From assembly GCA_947306845.1 (NCBI GenBank), contig CAMZHP010000051.1, positions 1 through 14,342 on the forward strand: a DNA stretch of 14,342 nt. The letters are read 5' to 3'. This DNA is from an uncultured Prevotellaceae bacterium (GTDB lineage Bacteria > Bacteroidota > Bacteroidia > Bacteroidales > Bacteroidaceae). This document shows, piece after piece, positions 6,319-13,413 of this stretch. Under the pieces are notes generated by a model. The model had not been told where the DNA came from and did no database searches. It worked only from the letters and a program-made list of their open reading frames with translations. A program made the translations under genes and the position numbers. Numbering within the stretch: position 1 is the first letter of the stretch; every line of letters begins with the position of its first letter.

Positions 6319-7193
6319 CTGCTATCAGCGACAGGGATTTCGGTTTCCTCGAAATTCTCCTCACTGAGAGTGAGCCGTTCGAGGTCATAGTGGCTTCCAT
6401 TATAGATATCAAGGTCAACATACCCTTTGATGCCTGGCAACCTTCCCACATCCGTGTGTTGCCAGAATTTCCACTTTCCCTTATACTCTACTTTGGACAC
6501 ATAGTAGTGAGCGATCCAATAGGGATAGTCGTCAAACCTCTCATCGCTGAGGTATTTCTCCTTAAATTTATAATAGGTGTAAATAATGGGTTTGGCGTGA
6601 TACCTGTCCTCCACGATATGCAGCCAAGCCAGAATTTCCATTTGGAAGTCCTCGTCCGACATATTATCCGGTTTGATTTCCACATCCAACACTGGCGGAA
6701 GGTCTCCGGGTTTGAGTTCCACATTGTTGAGGAAAAAAGACGCCTGCTCCCGAGCTGTGGACAGCGCACTCCAATAATGATAGGCACCGCGTATGAATCC
6801 CGTTGCCTTTGCCATCTGGAAATTGCGCTCAAAACAGTCGTCGATATAATCTGCCCCTTCTGTTGCCTTGATCATGACAAACCTGACATAAGTGCGGTCG
6901 ATCATGGCGTTGCCCAGTTTGGTCCAGTCGATTTCTCCTTGATGGTGGCTGATGTCAATGCCATGAATCTCATACCCCTTTGGATAATTGGGGTCGCCAT
7001 AAAGTGCCCTCCACCGGAAACTGATAGGTTCTACAAAGTTGTTGTACATCACCAAGGAATAAACCACAGCCAGCAATAATCCACACCCCCACCACACCAT
7101 GACGGGGGTACGATGCAGGTAAGACAAGAGCGAACCGCCTTGCTTCTTGGCGTCTTGCTTGATGTTTGGCTGTTTCTTTTTCCTTAGGGGCAC
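6264..7193 (-). CDS. Membrane-anchored glycoside hydrolase family 25 muramidase (lysozyme-like)
   Basis: This 309-residue protein has a very basic N-terminus (RKKK at 4-7), one hydrophobic segment at about 31-50 (VMVWWGCGLLLAVVYSLVMY) and a GH25 domain at about 76-275. The expected topology is N-in with the enzyme in the periplasm, where GH25 enzymes cleave the MurNAc-GlcNAc bond of peptidoglycan. Visible motifs are HGIDISHHQGEIDW (77-90, Asp80), MIKATEG (107-113), GAYHYW (136-141), the catalytic DVE pair Asp170 and Glu172 in PPVLDVE, and WQHTDVGRLPGIKGYVDLDIYNG near the end. The acidic tail after about residue 275 is extra to the domain. The start is a GTG at 7193; the frame is closed upstream by a stop at 7212-7214 with no ATG between. 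No clean promoter is seen, so readthrough from pfp is possible. There is no phage context. Confidence 0.88.
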   Translation of the reverse strand: MPLRKKKQPNIKQDAKKQGGSLLSYLHRTPVMVWWGCGLLLAVVYSLVMYNNFVEPISFRWRALYGDPNYPKGYEIHGIDISHHQGEIDWTKLGNAMIDRTYVRFVMIKATEGADYIDDCFERNFQMAKATGFIRGAYHYWSALSTAREQASFFLNNVELKPGDLPPVLDVEIKPDNMSDEDFQMEILAWLHIVEDRYHAKPIIYTYYKFKEKYLSDERFDDYPYWIAHYYVSKVEYKGKWKFWQHTDVGRLPGIKGYVDLDIYNGSHYDLERLTLSEENFEETEIPVADSSYVETNDSDTQSPVEVFD

Positions 7194-7201
7194 TCGAGGG
7201 G

Positions 7202-7272
7202 GATTAGGAGGTTAGGAGAATAGGAGTATAGGAGAATAGGAGAATAGGAGTATAGGAGTATAAGAGTATAGG
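7202..7272 (-). repeat. 8-bp tandem repeat array just upstream of the GH25 start codon
   Basis: On the minus strand, nine units run toward the gene: TATACTCT, TATACTCC, TATACTCC, TATTCTCC, TATTCTCC, TATACTCC, TATTCTCC, TAACCTCC and a partial TAATC. The array ends 8 nt before the GTG at 7193. Compared with the prmA array (TRAACTYY) the unit is a clear relative and shares TATACTCC exactly. The copies are more uniform than in the prmA array, which suggests more recent expansion. Confidence 0.8.
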
Positions 7273-7331
7273 CAAATGACTTGCATGTCGTGACGAATGC
7301 GATCATTGCGTCTCTACCAATTTATAAGAAT

Positions 7332-7369
7332 GAGGGAAGCCAACGGGACATGCCCTGCTGACTTCCCTC
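7332..7369 (-). terminator. Probable terminator hairpin after pfp
   Basis: GAGGGAAG (7332-7339) pairs with CTTCCCTC (7362-7369), with further partial pairing inside the 22-nt interior (CGGG against CCTG). It begins 20 bp after the pfp stop codon in the minus direction. The following minus-strand sequence, ATTCTTATAAATT, is only moderately T-rich, so termination may be incomplete and allow readthrough into the GH25 gene. Confidence 0.55.
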
Positions 7370-7389
7370 CTCTGATATTGTCCTGATGA

Positions 7390-9030
7390 TTATGCCTTCT
7401 CGAGGGCCAGAGTGATGGTTGTCTTGTCGCAAACCTCGCTCGGTCCCCAGTACTGGATAGGACCAGGATAGACGAAGCAAGTATCCACTGCCCACTTATC
7501 ACGCATAGCGGCGAAAGTCTGGAATGGTTTGCCGTCGAGTTCCACGAGTGCCTTGCGGATCACCGGCTTCATCTTACCGTTGCGGCGCTCCATGTTCATC
7601 ATCATGGTGATGGGCACACCGCCAGCCTTCCACTCATCGTTGGGAGCGGTGGTGTTCTTCACGATGGCCATGTAGCCCGTCTTGCCATTGGCGATGAGAT
7701 GGGCTGCGCTGCTACCGAGAGCATAGCAATAGTCGGCATCGTAGTTGGACGGAGCGGCGCAACGTCCCTCATAGCCGAAGAAATGATGCAAGGTAGCGAA
7801 CTTACCGTTGTATTTGCCTTCCTTAGCCCATTTGGCGAGCTTGGCCTCACACATCTCCGACAAGAGCTTTTCGGTCTCAATCAGCGACACCTGCACATTG
7901 CCGTGAGGATCCCTGTCGAGTGAGAGCTGGTGAGCCACGCTCTCAGGCAGTGTCTCAAAGGTAGCGGCGTTCTCCTTGCTGAGATGAGCAAGGATGTATT
8001 CACGCTGTGCCTCGGGCTCGAGGTCTTTGTATTCCGAACCATGTGCTGCAAGCAGGTCGTTGAGTTCCTCGATGAGGCGTCCGATGGCAGGAATGAACTC
8101 GATGAGTCCCTCCGGCACAAGCACCACACCATAGTTGAGGTTCTTCTCTGCACGTGCTACGACAGCATTGCAGATCTGCTCCACGATATCATTGAGTGTC
8201 TGATCTTTAGCCTCCACCTCTTCTGAAATGACGCAGAGGTTGGGTTGGCATTGCAAAGCACATTCCAGGGCGATATGGCTAGCCGAACGTCCCATGAGTT
8301 TGATAAAGTGCCAATATTTGCGGGCCGAGTTGCAGTCGCGCTCGATGTTGCCGATGAGCTCAGCATAGGTTTTGGTGGCGGTGTCGAAGCCAAAGCTGGT
8401 CTCAATCTGGTCGTTTTTGAGATCGCCGTCAATCGTCTTGGGGCATCCGATGACCTGCACGCCATATTTCTTAGCGGCATAATACTCTGCAAGTACACAT
8501 GCGTTGGTGTTGGAGTCATCACCACCGATAATGACGATGGCCTGGATATCGAGCTGTTTGATAATCTCGTAACCCTTCTCAAACTGGTCCACCTCCTCGA
8601 GTTTTGTGCGACCGCTGGCAATCATGTCGAAACCGCCTGTATTGCGATAATCGTCAATGATGTCGGCAGTGAGCTCCATATAATTATGGTCAACAAGACC
8701 ACCAGGTCCCATAAGGAATCCATAGAGTTTGTTCTCGGGGTTGAGTTTCTTGACGGTATCAAAGAGTCCGCAGATGACATTGTGTCCGCCGGGAGCCTGT
8801 CCACCGCTGAGGATGATGCCAACATTCATTTTCTTGCTTTCTGTCACTTCGCCCGGTACGAACTCTACGAGTGGCATGCCATAAGTGTTGGGGAAGAGTT
8901 TCTGTATTTCCTCTTGGTTGTCTACACTCTGAGTGGGAGCACCCTCCTTCACTTTGACGGCTCCCTGCAGAGCCTTCGGCAATTTGGGCTTATAGGCTGC
9001 CCGGGCCTGCTGCAATGCGCTTTTTTCCAT
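7390..9030 (-). CDS. pfp: Pyrophosphate-dependent 6-phosphofructokinase (PPi-PFK)
   Basis: This 546-residue cytoplasmic enzyme interconverts fructose 6-phosphate and fructose 1,6-bisphosphate using pyrophosphate instead of ATP, a reversible glycolytic step. Family motifs are VGIILSGGQAPGGHN (70-84), GGDDSNTNA (169-177), PKTIDGDL (197-204, with catalytic Asp201 and Asp203) and KLMGR (244-248). The Asp in GGDDS, where ATP-PFKs have Gly, together with the Lys in PKTIDGD, marks PPi use. The length fits the long PfpB/plant-beta-like subfamily common in Bacteroidetes and spirochaetes. ATG 9030 gives the expected N-terminus. It has its own promoter (9094-9124) right after the DUF3098 gene and a probable terminator, so it is likely monocistronic with some readthrough into the GH25 gene. 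Confidence 0.95.
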   Translation of the reverse strand: MEKSALQQARAAYKPKLPKALQGAVKVKEGAPTQSVDNQEEIQKLFPNTYGMPLVEFVPGEVTESKKMNVGIILSGGQAPGGHNVICGLFDTVKKLNPENKLYGFLMGPGGLVDHNYMELTADIIDDYRNTGGFDMIASGRTKLEEVDQFEKGYEIIKQLDIQAIVIIGGDDSNTNACVLAEYYAAKKYGVQVIGCPKTIDGDLKNDQIETSFGFDTATKTYAELIGNIERDCNSARKYWHFIKLMGRSASHIALECALQCQPNLCVISEEVEAKDQTLNDIVEQICNAVVARAEKNLNYGVVLVPEGLIEFIPAIGRLIEELNDLLAAHGSEYKDLEPEAQREYILAHLSKENAATFETLPESVAHQLSLDRDPHGNVQVSLIETEKLLSEMCEAKLAKWAKEGKYNGKFATLHHFFGYEGRCAAPSNYDADYCYALGSSAAHLIANGKTGYMAIVKNTTAPNDEWKAGGVPITMMMNMERRNGKMKPVIRKALVELDGKPFQTFAAMRDKWAVDTCFVYPGPIQYWGPSEVCDKTTITLALEKA

Positions 9031-9093
9031 AATTGATGATATAATAAAATAAGATTTGATGCTGTAAAACCTCTTTTACCTTAAAATATGGTG

Positions 9094-9124
9094 CAAAGTT
9101 ACTGCAAACCGAGCACAATGCAAA
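9094..9124 (-). promoter_or_regulatory. Promoter of pfp
   Basis: On the minus strand TTTG (9121-9124), 19 bp and TAACTTTG (9094-9101) match the Bacteroidetes consensus exactly. The expected start near 9090 gives a leader of about 60 nt. It sits entirely in the 111-bp gap after the DUF3098 gene. Confidence 0.8.
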
Positions 9125-9141
9125 ACAAAATAGCACTTTTT

Positions 9142-9384
9142 TTATTTCTTCCTCACGATGATACCCACCATCATGAACAGATACCCAGCAAGGCATAAAA
9201 TAGGAGCGAGCACGATGCGTCGCCAGGAAAACACATCTTGGCAAAAGGCCTCTTCAGAGGTAGATTCTCCGGTCATCAGGATGAATCCTGAGATGATCAT
9301 GATGGATGAGAGCACGAACACCAGATAATTGGCACGATGCCACAGATATGGTTTGCGATCAGTTGGGTTGTTATTGGTTTGCAT
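9142..9384 (-). CDS. Small DUF3098-like membrane protein
   Basis: An 80-residue protein with two predicted membrane helices, about 19-37 (YLVFVLSSIMIISGFILM) and about 57-76 (IVLAPILCLAGYLFMMVGII), joined by an acidic loop that ends in FSWRRIVLAPIL. This pattern of GFILM, then F-RRI-LAPILCLAG, matches DUF3098, a small Bacteroidetes family of unknown function. In genomes I recall, that family usually sits between ftsX and uppP; here it follows a DUF2723 transferase instead, so it may be a second copy. Its ATG lies inside the last codons of the DUF2723 gene (14-bp overlap, different frame), which implies translational coupling. No soluble catalytic domain is present. The family call rests on remembered patterns and is fairly, not fully, secure. 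Confidence 0.75.
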   Translation of the reverse strand: MQTNNNPTDRKPYLWHRANYLVFVLSSIMIISGFILMTGESTSEEAFCQDVFSWRRIVLAPILCLAGYLFMMVGIIVRKK

Positions 9385-12300
9385 ATCGTTGAAATAGTGG
9401 ATAATAGTTTTCGATCAGTATATCTCTGCGATACTGTGCAGCCAAGTTAAGAGCCTGTTGCATGGTTCGCAGCCAAGAGTTGACAGAAGCCAAAGATCCG
9501 CCTTTGCGTGAGGGCTTGATGCTTTCAGTCCATCTGAGCCATTCATCACTTCTTTGCAGCAAATCGGCAACAATCTCGTCACCCTGACGAGTATTGCCGT
9601 TCTCATAATAGCATTTTGCCATCGACAGGGCAGCATCGGTGTAGGGGATGTTGTATGAAGGCAGTTCTTTCTGCCACTTTCCGACAACAGCAAGAGCCCT
9701 TTGGTTATCGCCTTTTGCCAACAGCGAATCGATGAGGATGGCCATCACATACTGGTGGGTGCGTGCCATGTGCATCACATCCTCATCCACATAGATGCCT
9801 TTTCGGTTGAGCCCGCCATAACGGAACCGTTTCATCACATTCTCATACATTCTCTCCACATCCACCTTTGTTCCTTCGGAATCAGGGACGACACGGTAGG
9901 CCAGTCCTTCGAGCACCAGATGATCGCTGAGGTAAGGCACCTCATCGGGTCCGAGGCTGATGGAAGTATAGATGGGCCGTTTCCAGTCAGTGTGCGCCAG
10001 CAGGTCGAGCACGAACAAGTCTTTCTTGTATACCCCCCGCATGTTTTTCAGCGAGATGATCATCTGTCCTTCATCGGAGGTGACCGTGACACTGTCTGTC
10101 GGTATGCAATGACGTAGCGGATCATCACTCAGCACCCAATGTCTGATGACATTTCTCAGTTCGAATGGCTTTTCTCCCAGGGTCTTCCTCATCTCCTCTG
10201 GATTGTCCTTGTAGAGTTCCATCACCTGCTCTTTCAGTTCTGGACGCACCTGCACATACTCGTTGGTACCCTCCTGATAGTCTTTTCTATCCCAATGGAA
10301 AGGCAATGGAGGAGAGTCATAGGCAGGTCGTTTCATCTGGTCGATATACCAATCCGTATTGACATATTGCAAGTTGCAGTCTCGGGTGTCGGTTCTCACC
10401 CCCTCCACCTCATGGTTATACCAAAGTGGGAAAGTATCGTTGTCGCCATTTGTGAGGATGATGGGATGACCATCCCGCTGCATGCTCTCCAAATAGTTGT
10501 GACCGAAATCACGGCATGCGTACCGGCCCGACCTATCGTGGTCGTCCCAGGTTTGGCTGACCATCTGCAGGGGAACCACCCCGCAGAGAATGACAGCAGT
10601 CGAGACACTCCATGCCCGAAGCTTGATGCATCTACCCAGCAGACTGGCAACAGCAGCAACGCCCATGCCAATCCAGATGGAAAAGGCATAGAATGAACCG
10701 GCATAGACATAGTCGCGCTCACGTGGTGGCAATGGTGGTTGGTTGAGATAAACGACGATAGCCAATCCTGTCATGAGAAAGAGAACAGCAACTACGCCCC
10801 ATTGTCTCTTTCCCGCCTTCCCACATCTTAATTGCCATCCCATGCCCAGTAGTCCGAGCAAAAGCGGAAGGGCATAATAGACATTTCTTCCTTTATTGTT
10901 GCGGAGGTCGGAAGGCAGAAGGCGGGTATCGCAACCGAGTAAGATATCATCGACGGGTTTGATTCCCGTAATCCAGTTACCATGCTCTACCTCACCATTT
11001 CCCTGAATATTGTTTTGCCTCCCCACGAAATTCCAAAGAAAGTATCGCCAATACATGAAGCCACACTGATAGGACAGAAAAAAGCGGAGATTGTCTCTTG
11101 TCGTAGGCAGGTTGCCTTTTTTCTCCACCCCGCCCATCCATTCCTCATAGGCTCTCACATGCTGAGGCTGGAAGGAATGCATACGTGGAAACCACATATT
11201 GTCTTTGTAAATGAGTTTTGAGTGATGTCCCAATGTCACATACCGTCCACCAAGGCTGTCGTTCTGAAAATGCCGGATGGCACTGGTTGGCTTCTCTTTC
11301 GCTACCAAATATTCGCCCTTAGGCTGATAAGCAACCTCACTGCAATAGGCAGGGCCTTTGAGCAACGGAGTATCTCCATATTGCTCACGGCTCATATACC
11401 TGCTCAGGGAAAACACATTGTCGGGGGAGTTCTCATCCATTGGAGGATGGGCAGCAGACCTGATCAGGATGACTGCATAGCAACTGATTCCGACCAGCAG
11501 CATCATTGTAGAGAGGAGACTTGTTCTCAGCACTCTGTTCCCCACCATCGCCTGCAAGGCCGCCAGCACCACGATGATAAGGATAAACGAACTGATGAGA
11601 CCTGTATGCTGAGGCAAGCCCATGACATTGACGAAAAGCAATTCTGCCATTCCTCCTAGCCAGATGACACCTGGGATGAGACCATATAAAATCGCCAGTA
11701 ACAACGAGCCTCCTGCAGCCAATGCCTTGATGATTTTCCACCATGTGATCTTCTTGCATTTTCTGAAACAGACAACAAGAGCCATGGCCGGGATACACAA
11801 GAGATTGAGCAGATGGACCCCAACCGACAGTCCGACAATATACGCAATGAGCACAATCCAACGATCACTCTGCGGATCATCAGCCTGCTCTTCCCATTTC
11901 AGGATGAGCCAAAAGACCAGGGCGGTGAGAAAACTCGAATAGGCATAGACCTCCGCCTCGACTGCCGAAAACCAGAAGGTGTCGCTGAAGGTATAAGCCA
12001 AGGTACCAATCACGCCACATCCCTCTATGAGAATGACCCGTGGCCAGTCAAACCTGTTGTCTGGAGCTATCAGCCGCCGAGACAGATGGGTGATGGTCCA
12101 GAAAAGGAAAAGGATGCAGCCTGCACTAAGCAATGCCGACAACATGTTGACCATCCTCGCCACCTGGGAGGGGCTGTCAGCCAATTGGGCAAACAAGTTG
12201 GCCGTCAGCATATAGAAAGGAGCCCCTGGAGGATGACCTATTTCCAGTTTATAACCAGCTGTAATGAACTCTGGGCAATCCCATAGGCTGGCTGACGGCT

Positions 12301-12391
12301 CGATGGTCAGGACATAGACAGTAGCCGCGGTCAGAAACACAAACCAGCCCAAGAGGGTGTCTGTACGGGAAAAAACGTTTTGTCGCATCAT
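9371..12391 (-). CDS. DUF2723 multi-pass membrane glycosyltransferase (GT-C, TMEM260-related)
   Basis: This is a 1006-residue inner-membrane protein. Residues 1 to about 640 contain many hydrophobic segments; the C-terminal part is soluble, and its last 150 residues contain TPR-like helix pairs (for example AILIDSLLAKGDNQRALAVV and DAALSMAKCYYENGN). The DUF2723 signature is clear near the N-terminus: EPSASLWDCPEF (31-42), GHPPGAP (52-58) and FWFSAVEAEVYA (139-150). Acidic residues in this first periplasmic loop are where GT-C transferases place catalysis. The human DUF2723 protein TMEM260 is a protein O-mannosyltransferase, so lipid-linked sugar transfer to exported protein is a reasonable role, but donor and acceptor here are unknown. 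The start ATG-ATG at 12391/12388 is only about 13 nt from the predicted transcription start. The 3' end overlaps the DUF3098 gene by 14 bp. Confidence 0.88.
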   Translation of the reverse strand: MMRQNVFSRTDTLLGWFVFLTAATVYVLTIEPSASLWDCPEFITAGYKLEIGHPPGAPFYMLTANLFAQLADSPSQVARMVNMLSALLSAGCILFLFWTITHLSRRLIAPDNRFDWPRVILIEGCGVIGTLAYTFSDTFWFSAVEAEVYAYSSFLTALVFWLILKWEEQADDPQSDRWIVLIAYIVGLSVGVHLLNLLCIPAMALVVCFRKCKKITWWKIIKALAAGGSLLLAILYGLIPGVIWLGGMAELLFVNVMGLPQHTGLISSFILIIVVLAALQAMVGNRVLRTSLLSTMMLLVGISCYAVILIRSAAHPPMDENSPDNVFSLSRYMSREQYGDTPLLKGPAYCSEVAYQPKGEYLVAKEKPTSAIRHFQNDSLGGRYVTLGHHSKLIYKDNMWFPRMHSFQPQHVRAYEEWMGGVEKKGNLPTTRDNLRFFLSYQCGFMYWRYFLWNFVGRQNNIQGNGEVEHGNWITGIKPVDDILLGCDTRLLPSDLRNNKGRNVYYALPLLLGLLGMGWQLRCGKAGKRQWGVVAVLFLMTGLAIVVYLNQPPLPPRERDYVYAGSFYAFSIWIGMGVAAVASLLGRCIKLRAWSVSTAVILCGVVPLQMVSQTWDDHDRSGRYACRDFGHNYLESMQRDGHPIILTNGDNDTFPLWYNHEVEGVRTDTRDCNLQYVNTDWYIDQMKRPAYDSPPLPFHWDRKDYQEGTNEYVQVRPELKEQVMELYKDNPEEMRKTLGEKPFELRNVIRHWVLSDDPLRHCIPTDSVTVTSDEGQMIISLKNMRGVYKKDLFVLDLLAHTDWKRPIYTSISLGPDEVPYLSDHLVLEGLAYRVVPDSEGTKVDVERMYENVMKRFRYGGLNRKGIYVDEDVMHMARTHQYVMAILIDSLLAKGDNQRALAVVGKWQKELPSYNIPYTDAALSMAKCYYENGNTRQGDEIVADLLQRSDEWLRWTESIKPSRKGGSLASVNSWLRTMQQALNLAAQYRRDILIENYYPLFQRYANQ

Positions 12392-12407
12392 ATCGGAATT
12401 TTTCCGG

Positions 12408-12438
12408 CAAAGGTAGCGACCGACCGTTGATTTCCAAG
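12408..12438 (-). promoter_or_regulatory. Promoter of the DUF2723-DUF3098 operon
   Basis: On the minus strand TACCTTTG (12408-12415) is an exact -7 element. At 19 bp upstream lies CTTG (12435-12438), one mismatch from TTTG. The predicted start is near 12404, so the leader is very short. Confidence 0.65.
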
Positions 12439-12449
12439 AAAACAGACAC

Positions 12450-12482
12450 TTACAACTGTCTTACAATTGTCTTACAATCGTG
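12450..12482. repeat. 11-bp tandem repeat, three units
   Basis: TTACAACTGTC, TTACAATTGTC and TTACAATCGTG follow each other without gaps. The block lies just upstream of the -33 element of the DUF2723 promoter. It could be repeated binding sites or a small expanded tract; nothing decides between these. Confidence 0.6.
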
Positions 12483-12522
12483 TTTGAATGACCTAATTCA
12501 AGTTTTCAAGAGATTTTCAACA

Positions 12523-12546
12523 CAGAGATACAGAGATACAGAGAAT
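12523..12546. repeat. 8-bp tandem repeat (CAGAGATA), three units
   Basis: CAGAGATA, CAGAGATA and CAGAGAAT are consecutive. The block is in the gap between the winged-helix gene and the DUF2723 gene. The period equals that of the arrays before prmA and the GH25 gene but the sequence is different. Confidence 0.6.
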
Positions 12547-12561
12547 AAAAGGTTAATGGGA

Positions 12562-12594
12562 AATTACATGGCAATTATATGGCAATTACTGGTT
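12562..12594. repeat. 11-bp tandem repeat (AATTAYATGGC) overlapping the 3' end of the winged-helix gene
   Basis: AATTACATGGC (12562-12572) and AATTATATGGC (12573-12583) are followed by a decayed third copy, AATTACTGGTT (12584-12594). The third copy contains the stop codon and last codons of the minus-strand regulator gene, so repeat expansion reached or arose from the gene end. Confidence 0.55.
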
Positions 12595-13392
12595 ATCGGT
12601 GTTTTGCGTTTTTGATATCAATTGATATTCCTTTCCTCTATTGTTGACGATATCCAAGTCCGACTGTTGATGGATAGAGGCTTTCAAACGGCTGATAAAG
12701 GTGTAAAGAGTGTCTTCTGGCCTGTCTTTCTTGGGCCATAACTCCGCACAAATCGTCTCTTTGGAGAGGATATGGCTGGGAGCAGTGGCAAACAAGTTCA
12801 TCAGCTGTTCCTGCATGGGAGTCAGGCGCATGGCAGGCAGCGACAATTGATCAGGTTCAACAGCCACTGGTTCCACACCCATATTCATTCTGAAGGCCAA
12901 TACCATCAATCCTAGCAAGCTCATCATAAAACATACGAGCGGAAGGCGCTGTTGGGAATGCCTCATCACCGACCACCAAGAAGGATTGGCAAAAGCCTTG
13001 ATGGCAATGGTCAAATCGCCTATGCCCGCACGGGATGGAACGCAGAGCAAAGTGTCGCTGCTGAGCTTGGCACGCTCACAGAACGGTTCATGACTTCCGT
13101 TTCTGACCAAACAAAGAGAGACATGCGAAGTATCTTTCAGAGACGCGATGGTGAGTTGCCGACAGAGCATATCCTGTGCCTGACCTAAGGTCAGCACCGC
13201 ATCTCCCTGAAGTGTAGAAACTGAATCGACTAGTGCTTGTCGCTGGCCGGCATCCATCACCATCATGCGCAGGGCCTGATTGAGGTCGTGCTGCATATCG
13301 GTCTTGGCTTTCTCATAATTGTTGCACCCCAAGATGACGGAAAAAGCCATCATCAGCAGGGGTGCAAAAGTCATTTTCTGTAGTTCTGTCAT
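12586..13392 (-). CDS. Membrane-anchored winged-helix (OmpR/PhoB-type) transcriptional regulator
   Basis: A 268-residue protein with a hydrophobic N-terminal segment (about 8-22), an extracytoplasmic region (about 25-145), a second membrane helix (about 150-167, LPLVCFMMSLLGLMVLAF) and a cytoplasmic C-terminal winged-helix domain (about 187-260). The DNA-binding domain follows the Trans_reg_C pattern: RLTPMQEQLMNLF, then SKETICAELWP, then DTLYTFISRLKASI, then DIVNNRGKEYQLI. There is no receiver or kinase domain, so it would sense outside the membrane and bind DNA directly, like ToxR/CadC but with the DNA-binding domain at the C-terminus. ILGC at 20-23 resembles a lipobox, though Leu at -2 is unusual. 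It starts 21 bp after the secreted PGQG-repeat gene and is probably co-transcribed with it. Targets and signal are unknown. Confidence 0.82.
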   Translation of the reverse strand: MTELQKMTFAPLLMMAFSVILGCNNYEKAKTDMQHDLNQALRMMVMDAGQRQALVDSVSTLQGDAVLTLGQAQDMLCRQLTIASLKDTSHVSLCLVRNGSHEPFCERAKLSSDTLLCVPSRAGIGDLTIAIKAFANPSWWSVMRHSQQRLPLVCFMMSLLGLMVLAFRMNMGVEPVAVEPDQLSLPAMRLTPMQEQLMNLFATAPSHILSKETICAELWPKKDRPEDTLYTFISRLKASIHQQSDLDIVNNRGKEYQLISKTQNTDNQ

Positions 13393-13413
13393 TAATTCAC
13401 GAACAAAGAATGA

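Noticed and set aside
6264..7193. Phage endolysin origin of the GH25 gene
   Set aside because: There are no phage genes around it, it carries its own membrane anchor, and its neighbours are core chromosomal genes.
7205..7217. Shine-Dalgarno-like TAGGAGG on the plus strand in the octamer array
   Set aside because: No plus-strand gene follows (only a five-codon frame from 7275), and it is simply the reverse strand of the repeat unit.
8245..9036. 263-codon open frame opposite pfp
   Set aside because: It is antisense to a highly conserved enzyme and shows no motifs of its own.
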